Positions 51,696 to 63,544 of a DNA stretch of 64,000 bases are shown piece after piece (position 1 is the stretch's first letter; each line of letters starts with the position of its first letter). The DNA comes from Ooceraea biroi (lineage: Eukaryota; Arthropoda; Insecta; Hymenoptera; Formicidae). The stretch is from NCBI RefSeq assembly GCF_003672135.1, contig NC_039514.1:8173787-8237786 (forward strand), written 5' to 3'. The position numbers and the translations under genes are program-made. The notes beneath the pieces are model-generated. The model did not search any database, was not told the DNA's origin, and saw only the letters and a program-made list of their open reading frames with translations.

Positions 51696-51850
51696 GGATC
51701 ACCTCGGAGGTGCAACCGGTTATTCCGCTCTTGCTTAACTCGTCGATCAATCTCACCCGGCCAATTCCAGCGGTCCAAGAATATCCGTCTAATCCACCGC
51801 CCATACCACCTCCGCCGGAAAAGTATTACGCCAGTACAGAGATCTGTAAG
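51696..51850 (+). CDS. Ddr: Ddr exon i: cytoplasmic juxtamembrane, second part
   Basis: Joined to exon h it reads DYTGITSEVQPVIPLLLNSS, then AVQEYPSNPPPIPPPPEKYY, ASTEICK. The PPPPEKYYASTEI block parallels the vertebrate PHYAEADIV juxtamembrane motif. The poly-Pro run is a possible SH3/WW ligand. The acceptor is ttgattcctttccgccggactacacggacag before 51696. The donor is AAG|GTGAGT after 51850, phase 0. Confidence 0.88.
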
Positions 51851-52875
51851 GTGAGTCGCGCAAAAATGTACCGCAGACATGCGATCCGATTAAGTCGATT
51901 AAGCCTTCCTGTAGCATTAATGCGGGTACTTAGAACGCGAAACTGTGTCAAATGCCACTCTCGTGACCATCGAATTTCCGTCACGATCGCCGAAAGGGAG
52001 GCAACCTCGTGCGAAACCGGTCACTGATTGTGACTCTCGCGTAAGATTCATTCGTACGACACGATTAACAGAGCGCGGCATGAAAATGTTGCAGAAAAAT
52101 CGTCGAACGCCTGTGGATAGCGCCGGATTTCGGAAAGTTACTTTGCGCGCACTGTACAACGATATTACTTGATCGTTTCCAATAACATCAGGATACATTC
52201 CATACATTTTATAGGAGATAACGATCTAAGGCTACGTGAAATATATTCTAATGGCATGTATACACCATTGTATGGGCTCCGACCTCGTTTTCAACGGGGC
52301 TTGTTTATTCTACACAATATGCACGACGCAAAATACTTCATCCTGTGAATTATGAGGATTAATGACCGAAAAACGAGGAAACAACGCAGTACTATCAATC
52401 ATAACTACCGCGAAGAAAACCGTCGTTTGTGGACATACACAGATTATAAAGCGATAATGTAAAGGGCGTGGTTATTGATTACGGCAGTTTCATGGGACGT
52501 GCATGTACAAGTCGTTAGATCGTACTATTAGATTCGGTTCTATAGGAAGGCAAGATTGAAAGGAATATATCGTGATTACATTTATTACGTGATCGTGTTA
52601 ATAACGTTATAGCATTTTTCTAACGCGATTCCATTTGTATAATCCGTACGTCAGCTCTGATATCTTCAGTGTTACGCATAAAGATGTACACGTTGTATAG
52701 CGCACGATTCAGAAATGATTTAACTTGAAATTAATTTAATTTTTATTGTACAAACATTTTTATCAAAGATATCTTTCACGAGTAAAAAAACTACTTTTTA
52801 CATTTTACTTGCGAATAATTGTATTCGTGAAAGAAAGAGTAATCAGTGGCAGTTTTTTGCACGTATCATTCGTAG
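51851..52875 (+). other. Ddr intron 9 (1.0 kb)
   Basis: GTGAGT...CGTAG intron. No other feature recognised. Confidence 0.7.
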
Positions 52876-53189
52876 AGTCCCCTGCCACCCTTGCCACCCT
52901 CGCCGACGCCGAGTACACCGCCACCGATGAGCGCAAAAGCCTCTAGCAGTATGACTAGCTACAGTCCAGAAGATATGCTCACGGAGGAGGAGGAAGAAAC
53001 ACCCGAGTGTATCCTCGACTTTCCGCGAGAGAAACTCAACATTGTTGAGAATCTCGGTTGCGGATACTTTGGCGATGTTCATCTCTGTGAGGTCGACAGA
53101 TTTCCCGGATACGACGAGGTCTTCAAGAATACCAGCAGCGATCTGGTCGTCGTTAAATCCCTGAAACCGGGATCTTCCGACGCTCTTAG
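52876..53189 (+). CDS. Ddr: Ddr exon j: Pro-rich linker and kinase N-lobe
   Basis: Starts with the Pro-rich SPLPPLPPSPTPSTPPP, then an acidic EEEEETPE, then the kinase begins: FPREKLNIVENLGCGYFGDV, HLCEVDRF, LVVVKSLKPGSSDALR. The glycine loop GCGYFG keeps GxGxFG (vertebrate GEGQFGEVHLCEV). The Lys of VVVK is the ATP-anchoring lysine. The acceptor is cattcgtag before 52876, phase 0. The donor is CTTAG|GTAAGA after 53189, phase 2. Confidence 0.96.
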
Positions 53190-55556
53190 GTAAGAGAATC
53201 CGGTGTAAATGTTTCTTCATTTAGAACGTGAAACGTAAGGCGAGCATACTATGAGCGTGAAACTTTGCTTTTACGAGATTCCACAGTGATCGGATTCAAA
53301 ACGATACACGCTTACTTGAAGCATCAATCGCACATACACAATACGGGAGCTTTAATCGAGAAGTAATATCGCGCCGGCCGCTGCTGCGGCAAATAAACAC
53401 AAAAATTGAAAGTGGTACGTATAGACGGATAGAAAATTATTCCAGTAAATTATAGAACGTCGGGTTAACGACGTAATTCAATAACGCCGGTACAAAGTGA
53501 TTTCGAATGTAATGACACGCTATGCGCATTAAGTAGATGCGACCGGATAATGCGGAAGGGCTTTAAGCGATCGATGATTGGCACGTAATCGAATAGCGCG
53601 CGTTCGCGCGCGCGCACACGTCCGCGTCAATATAATTTTTCATAAAGCGATGAGTTCTGTGCGCTTTTAGAAAATTGAAAACATAAAACTTGTGCGTGCA
53701 TTAAAATATCTTTCTCTACAGAGCACGCAATTTACCGATCGGCATAAAATATTTATCGATAATCTTGTTTACGTTGAATGTTATTTGCGTTTCGCAATTT
53801 TCACGTGTGAAATCGCGCTTGCCTAAATCCACCATTGCGACCCACTTGGCGAACCGGAACGCTCACGCGCACACATTTAGGCTTTTTCCAACGAAATATT
53901 TGAAAACCAGTATAACCACCGATCACAGCGACACTGCGCAATACGTTTAATACATTATTCAATATTATTAAACGAAGAAAATAATTCGGCGCGATACATA
54001 ATATATCATATATATAAAATACAATGTGAATAAAAACTCTAAATTGCAGCGAGTAATATCTCGAATTACGGAACGCCGTACGTGATTACGTGGTGTACGT
54101 TATTTCGTTCGTTTACACGAGCACGTATTTATCCTACATAACGTGTATAGAAATATAAAATAATGTTCCAGAAAAACATTAAATTCTGCGCGGGAACAAA
54201 GCTTTTCGCAACTGGGAAACTGGGACCGTAAGCGCTGCGGCTCAGCCAATAGAAAAAATTTACTTTCATTGCATTCGCGATGTGCGCGACAGGAACGTTT
54301 TGTTTGTCAGACGATTGCGATTTTCGTTCGGGGTAGGCCGATACAGGTAGAAACAGACGACAGAGCGCACCGGATTCACCCGGCCGAACGACACATTGCC
54401 GTCGCGCAGTAGCGAAAGGATGATCCTCACAGACGGGATCACCGATGGCATTGTCTACAAAATACATTTTGCCGACTTGGAGAAACTCGCGGAACCCGTG
54501 TCGTCGCGCGAAACAGATGCAACTTCGCGTTGGAACACGATCGTCTCCGGTGGCCTTTATCCTTTTCCGCGCTCTCGTCTTGTTCGGCTGCAACATTCTG
54601 GAAAAGTCCGCGCGCGCATCCTTCCTGATAGATTCTTCGTATCTGATCCCATTACGTTTTGTCGTTTGACGATTGAATTGTTCAACGCGTGAAGGAAGAT
54701 CTCTTTTTCCGCTGTGACACTTTCTGTTACGCGATCATTTTATATCTCGCGTGCACGCGTGGCATGAAATATCCAAATCGATTCACGATACCCCTCAAAA
54801 ATTAATAAAATCTGTAAAACAGTTTGTTCTGGATACGTTACAATTGCGTTTACCCAAACTATGTGTTCCCGTTTATTTCCCGAAACAAAAGCGTACGCGT
54901 GCAGTGCAAACGCGCTTTCAAAGCGTAAAAGTCAATGAAAATGCAAAATTTTCAAATGATTGCTGCACGAATATCACAAATTACCACATGGTACGATATT
55001 TATTACGAACTAATTACTTTTTTCATTTAATTCACGGTCGGATAAAATCCATGAATCAGTTACGAAACGCAATCGCTCCGTTAATTGCATGCATTCCACA
55101 TATAATGCATTTTCTTCGTTTCAACGATTAACGATACGAGGAGATAAGCGTCGTCTCGCGGGCTAAAATTTGCGAAAATTTAGCGAGATATAAATCGATG
55201 GAGAATTTTAATACGACCACGATCGAATCTATAAACCATCCGATAGAACATCTACATCTACATCTACATCTCGTTCTACATCGCTTGCCGTCGCGTGCGC
55301 GCGAATGCTGGAATTTACTGATACGCCTAGCGCGTAATGGTCGCTGTGCCTGATCCTTATACGTGTTTTTGCACCTTCCTGCTCTTTCTTTCGAGCAACG
55401 TCAGGGAGAGCAAAGCATCTGCGTTATTTCCGGCATATATATACATACATACATATATATATGTATATATCCGCCGCATTCAATAGCCACGACCGTTGTA
55501 CCGCGTCCGAGCACCTATAAAGATATTACTTCCAAACGCCTCCATGTGTCTTGCAG
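53190..55556 (+). other. Ddr intron 10 (2.4 kb)
   Basis: GTAAGA...TTGCAG. Contains a CG run near 53595-53620, a hexamer repeat (acatct)n near 55250-55285 and TA/CATA microsatellites near 55434-55470. No other gene. Confidence 0.7.
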
Positions 55557-55748
55557 GATAGAATTTCAACAGGAGGCAAAGAGACTGGTACGACTCGTCG
55601 ATCGAAATGTCGCGCGGCTACTCGGTGCCAGCCTCGAAGACGATCCCATGTGCATCGTATTGGAAAACGGCGAGTATGGGGATTTGAATCAATACCTGCA
55701 GAGTCACATCGCCGAAACGTCGAGCCTGCATACTGCCAAGACACTCAG
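55557..55748 (+). CDS. Ddr: Ddr exon k: kinase helix C to hinge
   Basis: Reads R-IEFQQEAKRLVRLVDRN, VARLLGASLEDDPMCIVLEN, GEYGDLNQYLQSHIAETS. Vertebrate equivalents are FLKEVKIMSRLKDPNIIRLL and DDPLCMITDYMENGDLNQFL. The Glu of QQEAKRL is the helix-C glutamate that pairs with the ATP lysine. By alignment the gatekeeper Thr of vertebrate MIT is Leu (IVL). NGDLNQ becomes YGDLNQ. The acceptor is catgtgtcttgcag before 55557. The donor is CTCAG|GTGCGA after 55748, phase 2. Confidence 0.95.
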
Positions 55749-58481
55749 GTGCGATAAACACGATATTTTTGTCTGACTTTAACTTTTGTGTTGACTATAT
55801 ACAATAGATCTGTGATGCGATCTTCTCGGTAAAATCTCCTTAATACTTTTGTACTTTTACATTACGGTATTTCCAAGTTGGTTGGTCGCGAAGACCGTTT
55901 GCGAATTCGATTTGCACCCAGGTACATAACGCAAACGGCATATCACGAAAAATGCATATGCGTACGTGTACCGCGAGAACGTTCGTTATTCGAGTAATTA
56001 ACATAATTTAATGGGCACAAATTTGATATTATGGCACGTATAATATATAATAATTTGTAACGTCAGTAACATTGCATCGTTTTAAAAGCGATACGCATTA
56101 TCAATGTCCGTTCGCACACTGGCAATCAGCATCACGAGATTCAAAGTAAATAGCGTATCATCGAAAATAGAAATAATTATACGATCATCAGCATTTTGAC
56201 ACAGAAATCAATGAACCATATTTCGACATGTCCTATATTCTACGTTTGTAGGATCATTGCACTTTCATATTAATTGTACATGTTGTAGCATCGGCTTTAA
56301 ATTATCAATGATAAACGCACTTAGTCAAAACTAACGATAAATTCATTTGATTAATTAACAATAAATTAAAACGAAATTCTGCAATAATTAATTATCGAGA
56401 TTCATGACGAAAAGCCACGAGCATTTTCAGCTATCGTAAAAGTATCGGATACGCGGCAATTAATTCGCATCGCATTCGCGTAAAAGGACTGTTTTGTGGG
56501 ATTTTGTTAAACGATAAATGCACGACGAGAGCAGCAAATTCGCGAGCAGCTGCACGATAGGCAGTCGCGGTCGAACGCGATCGTGCGAATTTTTGTTTTA
56601 TTCTGTCGCCGCGAAGAACGTCAGTTCCAATCACGTCCGCAGGGCGCGTGAAAACGCGCGATGGCCAGAACTATGCGGAAAGTACTCGAAATGCGAGAAA
56701 TCGGCTGAAAATGAGAGGTGAGCGACGGAGAGGATCATCGGTGCTCATGACAGGTGTCGGCGAGGCGTGTTTTCCCGCGCGATCGTTTTCAGCTTTCGCG
56801 CGAGATGAGGCAGCCGTAGGAGATCTCGCTTTGTTCTCATCGAGTGTCGCGGAAAATATTGACGCGCGTGGGATGCTCGATAATTCGCGTGAATGCGTAT
56901 TACCACTCCACGACTGTAATGAAATCGTAATAATACAAATGACAACTTCGTACATGATATGTACATCATACGTGTTCTTTTCTCCCATTCTTTGCGCAAC
57001 TGATTTTTTCCACTTAATGATTCTCCCAATGCAATCTACGACACACATCTATGCATTGCGACAGCAGTTGCTCCATTAACTCGCATAGCTTTATTGCGCG
57101 CGGCTCTGAATGCGCGCAATGCATTTGAATAACTTGTGCTGAACGACCACATCTGCGACGCATATCCCAAGTAGTTAATTAAATTTCCGACATACGTACT
57201 GTCATTCATAAACGAAATCGTTATCATTTATCCTCCCGTGTCGTCGTTTTAACTGCAATCAGTTCGTCGCACGAACGAATCCAATATCTAGGATCAGCCT
57301 GGATAGCCGAGCTTTTAGTACGGCACAGCTTCTACGCACCGGCAACCGAATTGCAGTTTGCCAACGTCGCAAATGAAGCTTTAAGATTCGCGACGCTGAG
57401 CAGCCCGACAAATTTTTACACGGTACCGTATCAGACGGTGCGTCTTATTGCCATTGGAAAATTCACGTCTGCTCCCACGGGATTTGACGCTATACCGAAA
57501 ATTAAATCCGAGAACACGAGAGGCGTATAGTAAGCACGTACGTGATAACGAGCTGAAGACCTTAAAGATTTCTTTCAGCGGATGCTTATCCAATCTGGCG
57601 AATAAACAGATAACGGCGATATATTCGAACAATCACTACGCAGCATGGATTTTTCTAAAACATGTTTTACATTTTATTGTTTGTTTCGCATAAGTCACGC
57701 ACGTTTCTGTCGTAACGCCGTTAAGTTACGACTTAACTTGCTTTATTAAGGAAGGACAATACGTTACTCCATCGCAATGGTTCTATCGGCGTATCTCTCA
57801 CAGAAATACCACGCAGGACCGTTTCGACGCAAATGGTTCGCGTCCTATGCACTAGGAAAATGTAAATAGTAAAAACGTAGTACGTACCTACGTGCGTTCT
57901 CAGTGAATGCGAACGAATGCAAATGCTCGATCGTAACTAACGCGTACGTTTCACATCTCGCTTCGTCCGATTTTTAAATTGAATTTATCAGAAATAAAAC
58001 AAAAGAGCAAAAAATTTCAATGTAAAAGACTCTAGCTACTCTGTTTGTTACGAAATAATGCACGGAAGCGTATATATGTAACGCGATAATTAAATATAAA
58101 GCTTTTTAATCTACTTCACGTTTGCCTAAAAATTGTTTTTCTTGTTTGAAACATTTTCTTATTAATAATAATTTGCCGCTCGTTTAAAGTACTAGTCTGC
58201 CTACTTGTAAACAGAAAGAAAAACGATAGTTGGTACTTTCTTGAAATACGGAGAGTGCTTAGCAAGTTTATTCGAATCGTTAGATTTACCTTATAAAGTA
58301 ACGGAAAATATCTCATTTTATTACTACATATATACTTGCGTTAAAAATATATAACTCGGCCGCGAGTTGCAGTGTCCACCGTTTGCGGTATCGCCGTTGC
58401 AAATGTCTCGTCTGTGTGTATACCAAGAAGTTTCTGCAAGTAAACTTTACAACGTAACCGACCCTGTTCTTCGTGTTGCAG
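55749..58481 (+). other. Ddr intron 11 (2.7 kb)
   Basis: GTGCGA...TTGCAG. Open frames near 56648-57079 occur on both strands with no domain. No transposon recognised. Confidence 0.65.
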
Positions 58482-58574
58482 TTTCGGCACATTGGTTTAC
58501 ATGGCTACGCAAATAGCATCCGGCATGAAGTATCTTGAGGAAATGGACTTCGTGCATCGGGACCTTGCCACAAG
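58482..58574 (+). CDS. Ddr: Ddr exon l: kinase catalytic loop
   Basis: Thirty codons plus shared bases: [32 protein letters not shown]. This is nearly the same as vertebrate [34 protein letters not shown] carries the catalytic Asp of receptor tyrosine kinases. The acceptor is gttcttcgtgttgcag before 58482. The donor is ACAAG|GTAAGC after 58574, phase 2. Confidence 0.97.
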
Positions 58575-58811
58575 GTAAGCGTACGCTGTTTCCTCATAAG
58601 TTGCTTTGAGGGCTTGCTCGTTAATGAGCAGTTGTTTGCTGTATTACCGGTTCGTTGCTCCGGAGGCACAACTAAACGGATATATACCGCAGATGCCACC
58701 AGTCTTGCCTCCGTTTTGACAAGGATATATCATGTGAAAATGAATATATCTGCGCGAATAATTAAGTCTTTTTCAATACGACGTATCTTATGTACATTTT
58801 AAAACTATATA

Positions 58812-60065
58812 TTAGGAGTGTGATTTAGTTTTAAGGGTTTTGCAACAGATGGCTGTAGTGTCAGTTTGTTCCAATAGCTGTTTCCGATAACTGTTGTTTC
58901 TTACAGTCTTGACATTATCTATGACATTTAGTAGCATTATAGCAATAGATGCAATAACAGTCGTGTTTATATCATCGTAAAAATGCAACTTCCGAAACAG
59001 CGTTTTCGACATGCGTTGCTTTTGTTTTTTAATCAAAAGAAAACTACGGCTGACGGTTATAGAATTCTTGTGGAAACTTATGGTGATTCTGCCCCATCAA
59101 TTAAGACGTGTGAATACTGGTTTAGACGCTTTAAAAGTGGTGAAGGACAAAGAACGCTCGGGACAACCAAGAAAGCTTGAAAATGTAGATTTGCAAGCAT
59201 TATTGGACGAAAATCCAACACAATCCACTTCAGAACTTGCCAGAGCATTAAATGTTGATCGTACAACAGTTACCAAACATTTACATGAAATGGGAAAAAT
59301 TCAGAAAGAAGGGAAATGGGTTCGACATGAATTATCGGAAAGTGCCATTGCGAACCGGTTGAACATTTGCATTTCGTTGATCGCCAGGCAAAAAAAGAAG
59401 AGTCTTTTGTCTCGGATTGTTACTGGGGATGAAAAGTGGATCCATTTTGATAATCCGAAACGCAGAAAATCATGGGTGGATCCAGGCGAACCATCAACAT
59501 CCACTCCGTGACGCAATATTCACGGTTCAAAAGTAACGCTCTGTATTTGGTGGGATAGTGTACTATGAGCTGTTAAATCCGCATGAGACTGTCACGGCTG
59601 ATCGTTATCGACACCAATTGTACAAGTTGAAGCAAGCATTGGACCAAAAACGACCACCAATTGCGAGTAAACGACGGAAAGTGATTCTTCTTCGTGACAA
59701 CGCTCGACCTCACGTTGCGTTATCAGTGAAACAAACACTATTAGAGCTTGAATGGCAAGTCTTACCGCACCCCGCGTATTCTCCGGACATCGCTCCATGC
59801 GATTATTATTTGTTCCGGTGGATGCAACACGCTTTAGAGGATACACACTTTGATAATTTGGAAGAAGTGCGAAAATTCGTCGACGAATGGATCAACTGAA
59901 AAGAAGAGTGATTTTATCGTGGTGGAATCCATCTCTTGCCAGAAAGATGGGAAAAAGTGATAGAAAACGAAGGAAAATATTTTGATGAAGGTATTCATTC
60001 ATTATCATATTTAAATACATGCGTTTTTGAGCAAAAAAACCCTCAAAACTAAATCACACCCCTAA
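58812..60065 (+). mobile_element. mariner transposon, lineage 2, copy 2
   Basis: 1,254-bp element with ttaggagtgtgatttagttt and ctaaatcacacccctaa ends and TA duplications (58810-58811, 60066-60067). Same orientation as copy 1 and the better preserved of the two. Confidence 0.95.
58983..60052 (+). pseudogene. mariner transposase, lineage 2, disabled (copy 2)
   Basis: The HTH region STSELARALNVDRTTVTKHL is intact, as are WVRHEL, VTGDEKWIHFDNPKRRKSW, LLRDNARPHVA and YSPDIAPCDYYLF, so the D,D34D motif and surrounding residues are canonical. Lesions are an 11-bp deletion near 59141 (present in copy 1, so a private loss), TGA at 59509-59511 after STSTP, a frameshift at WWDS shared with copy 1, and TGA at the usual Ser positions of IN[S]KEE[S]FYRG. 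Not functional. Confidence 0.93.
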
Positions 60066-62037
60066 TATAATTACAAATTCTGAAAGAATTTTATGCGCGG
60101 CATGCCTTTTTTCATGCGCTTACATCATAACTTTGTGTATTAATTAATTATTTCGCTGTTACAAAGTAATTGTAAAATAACGTAATCGAAGTACAGTGCA
60201 TGGTTCCGGTACAGCCGTTGTGTCCTTTGATTCATTCGTTAAATTCCACCGATCTTAGATTCGTTTTCAGGTGAAACGCTTTTATCTCCGACTGTGGCCT
60301 CGCTGAATGGCATGATCACTCAACGGAATCGTTTAGCGCGTCAAACGAACAAACAATAAATGCATACACTAGCCAGGTCTTTCCGTAAGCGTACGAAAGC
60401 ATGCTTCCGAACATTACGACGGGATTGCTTTGTTACAGTAGCCGATTGTTTTATCGTCTCCCCTTCTGGCGTCTGTATACGTAACGATTTCTCTTGCCTC
60501 TAGATCTACCACGCTTTTCCACCCTCCGCGCGATTCTGAAACTCTTGAACCCCGACAACGCCGACAGCGCGGCACGACAACCAATATCGTAGAGCTATTA
60601 AAAGCAAGGGAATGGGAGGACCGGAGGGGTTTGACGCTCACGTGTTTGAATTATTAACTCTAATCGTAAACCTTAATTATATCGTGCCCCTTGGCGCGAT
60701 CGTTGTCGCGACAGTAGCCAGGGTACGAAGAAGCTAGACGAAAAGGGTGAAATTCATTGGCGATTAATTAGAAACGCGAGTCCCGAACTAAGCGATGTAC
60801 GCAAATAGCGACTGGCCACTTTTTCGACAAATTGCATCAGTTTTATAAGTTGTGTCAACCGCCAACGTTTCAACAGAAAAATAATAATCATAGCTGTTGA
60901 AGAACGAATCAATGAATCAATGTTTTCACTCGCTTCGCAAATGATCTTCACGTCGTGCGCTTTTGCACTAAAATGCTATAAAATTTTTATAATTATTTTT
61001 AATTATTTTATATTTATAATTATTTTATATCGGCCTTTAATTTCATAATATAATATATAATAATGGGCCTTTAATTTCATAATGTAATATATTTTACAAA
61101 AGACTTTGCACAAAAATGATTTTTAGCAGAATTATTTTAAGTAGAAATTTTTTTAAGCATTAATTTTAGCAGAATTTAATTTAATTCGTCTCTTAATAAT
61201 TGTAACATGATGCGTACGTCCGCACGTTTCGAAGCGATTCGAAAAATCGTAAAAGCGTGATTGCATTTGAATGCTCGAGCAAAAAAAAGCAACACGAGCT
61301 CGATTTTTACGGTACCAGAAGTAGAAAAACTTGCTGGCAAATCTGGCGGAACACACAGACGTTGATAACGGGTGTGAAAGTATCCACTGGTGCGCATAAA
61401 ATAAAAGCGTCGTGGCAGCTACTAAACCATCCCCGCGCGATTCTGCGAGCCACCCCTTTTACCGTGGAACGCGATGAACGGCAAGGTTTACGCGCAAATC
61501 AGCGCAAAACTTTGCACAAGCGTCACTTTCGACATGCTCGCAACGATCTTACCGTGAGTAACTTGAACGCGATCGTTTGCTTGAGTTTGTGAGGCTGCGA
61601 GAGAGAGAAAGAGAGAGAGAGAGATGCAACTTGGATAAATAAAATAGTTATAATTACACGCGCGCGCGCGTGCATACTGTATAATAGAGAGAGGGGGGAG
61701 CTAAGATAAAAAATACTCGCGTGATATTTTGATAAAGTCCACTGTTTGTTTTTTTGATACAGAGAGCTGCCGCGTGTGTAGAATATTTTTATATTGTATA
61801 AAATAAAGCACTCAAACAAATGTTCATTTGGCCGTTACATTCGATACAAGCCGATAGAACACCGCAGCTGTACAGCATAGCGGAGATCTCACGGGCAGCG
61901 TTAATAAAAGAATGAAAGTGTTAATTTGATCGAAAAATGATTGAATTTTCGGTTGAAAATTTGCGAGTTGGCGGAAAAAATGAATCTTCTCAAAACGGCT
62001 GCATATTAACAAATCAATACGTTGGAATGTTTTTCAG

Positions 62038-62179
62038 GAATTGTATAGTGTGCGGCGGATGTACCATTAAGGTGTCCGATTTAGGCAGTGGAAGAAGCAC
62101 GTACGCGGCTGATTACTTTCGTATCGAAGGCCGTCCTCCGTTACCAATTAGGTGGATGGCATGGGAATCGATGCTAATG
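62038..62179 (+). CDS. Ddr: Ddr exon m: activation segment, last exon in window
   Basis: Forty-seven codons after the shared Arg: NCIVCGGCTIKVSDLGSGRS, TYAADYFRIEGRPPLPIRWM, AWESMLM. It aligns with vertebrate [40 protein letters not shown]. Two features are unusual: DFG is DLG, and the YY pair is YF. The APE-equivalent WMAWES is present. The acceptor is ggaatgtttttcag before 62038. The donor is ATG|GTGAGT after 62179, phase 0. The next exon, with the K-F-T-T-x-S-D-V-W region, lies beyond the window. Confidence 0.96.
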
Positions 62180-63544
62180 GTGAGTGTATAATAAAGGCAA
62201 CAGATGCTTGCTTCATATTATATATTAAAATGGTACATTATGTTCGCTCGTTCTCAAGTCTCTTTTCGCCAGTAGACATCGAAAAATTCAGCACTCGCGC
62301 GGTATACTTCTCGACAGTGTGCGCCTTTTTCCGGAAGCTGTCAGTTTAGCTCGCGTCCGTTACTGGCAATAAAGATCGCCGATGCGAAAACTTGGATAGA
62401 ATTATAGATAAAACCAGAGGGGATAAATCAAATTGGCGCAAACGACTTGCACTCGTAAACGGACGAAATAGGAAAGGGGCACGAGACGAGAACACGTCGG
62501 CTCGTTTTGATTTCACTCCACGCATGGATTGGACGTGTCGTTTTGACGAAGTACGGCCACGCATCCACGCGATGAAATTCGGTTTCACTCGGATGCGTAC
62601 TTTTTTTTCATTGTTTTTCACATTCGGAGGTAAAACCTTCCCGCCGTATCGCGCACTCTGTCCAAGTCGTGATCATTTTTTCATCCATCCATCATAAATG
62701 CATATCGCGGTCACTGCATCGAAGAAGCACGATCTCTTAGGGATTTATAGGCGCGATAAAAATATCGTTCTTATTGGCATACATGTGGTTCGCTTGTACC
62801 AAGTGCTTTGTTCGTGTATTACAGCGAGTTGCAACCGTAAAAATCACTCTGTTACCAATGGGATTGTTATATATTTGCTGGCCTTCTTCTCTTCAAAGAA
62901 ATTGCTAATTGGATTGAAATTATTATAATATTATTCGTCCAAGCAAAACGATGCGTTACACGATAAAAGTCATCTGAAACCATAAATCATTATCTTTCTC
63001 GTTAGTCTAATCCGTTACGTAACAAAGTCCGTTTATTTCTAAACAACGTTATTACGAAGTGAAAATGAAGTTTTGCATTGCATTTAGAATATCTTGCTTT
63101 TAATTTCTCGATTGACGCGACCAATATCGAACTGTCGATTCGCGAAACCACCCGACATCAGGCTGATAGAGCCGTCTGCGGTCACGTTGGTATTAACGAA
63201 TTGAGCTTGCCCATCGCAGTGCACGATACGCGTAATTGAGCTATAAAAGTGCTGGAGAAAATATGCGCGATACCCGTTTGAAAATTCAATGTTGAGCGGC
63301 TTTTCCGGCTTAACAGCTCGACAATCCGAACGCAAATCGTTCCGCTTCGCGAGTTTCGACATCGGAACATGGCTGTTTTCGCTGAAAGTACAACGTGAAC
63401 GGCAATGGAAGATGTTCGCGTTTACTTGTGGTGAATTCGGAAAAAATACCAATGCCAACTAGATTCCGATGGAAAGAGCGAAATTTTTCCGCCGGCGCTT
63501 AGAAGCGATGCAAGCGTGCTGCATCAGCAGCGTGTCCGCGCCTA
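62180..63544 (+). other. Start of Ddr intron 13, no exon recognised
   Basis: Begins GTGAGT. A search by eye for the SDVW / C-lobe exon found none up to the repeat at 63545. The frame 63084-63458 on the minus strand has no domain. Confidence 0.55.

Larger units (their letters stand above)
58575..62037 (+). other. Ddr intron 12 (3.5 kb)
   Basis: Contains the second lineage-2 mariner (58812-60065), starting 238 bp after the donor. GA and CG runs lie near 61597-61675. Otherwise AT-rich and unremarkable. Confidence 0.7.
11572..62179 (+). other. Ddr: Ddr locus: discoidin domain receptor tyrosine kinase, 13 exons, incomplete at both ends
   Basis: Discoidin domain receptors are membrane tyrosine kinases that bind fibrillar collagen. 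Thirteen exons are joined here by homology to the vertebrate proteins and by splice sites. All twelve introns within the chain are GT-AG and all phases match, giving 2,260 coding bases or about 753 codons with no stop. The domain order is discoidin, discoidin-like, transmembrane helix, Pro/Tyr-rich juxtamembrane, kinase. Intron lengths range from 409 bp (between exons d and e) to 13.9 kb (between a and b). The first exon(s), with signal peptide and N-terminal discoidin strands, and the last exon(s), with the kinase C-lobe, are not in the window. No promoter or poly(A) signal could be assigned. Confidence 0.93.

Noticed and set aside
51409..51880. 131- and 74-codon minus-strand frames
   Set aside because: They are antisense to Ddr exon i and its acceptor and have no homology.
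54129..54692. 155-codon minus-strand and 98-codon plus-strand frames
   Set aside because: Mutually overlapping, no domain, inside Ddr intron 10.
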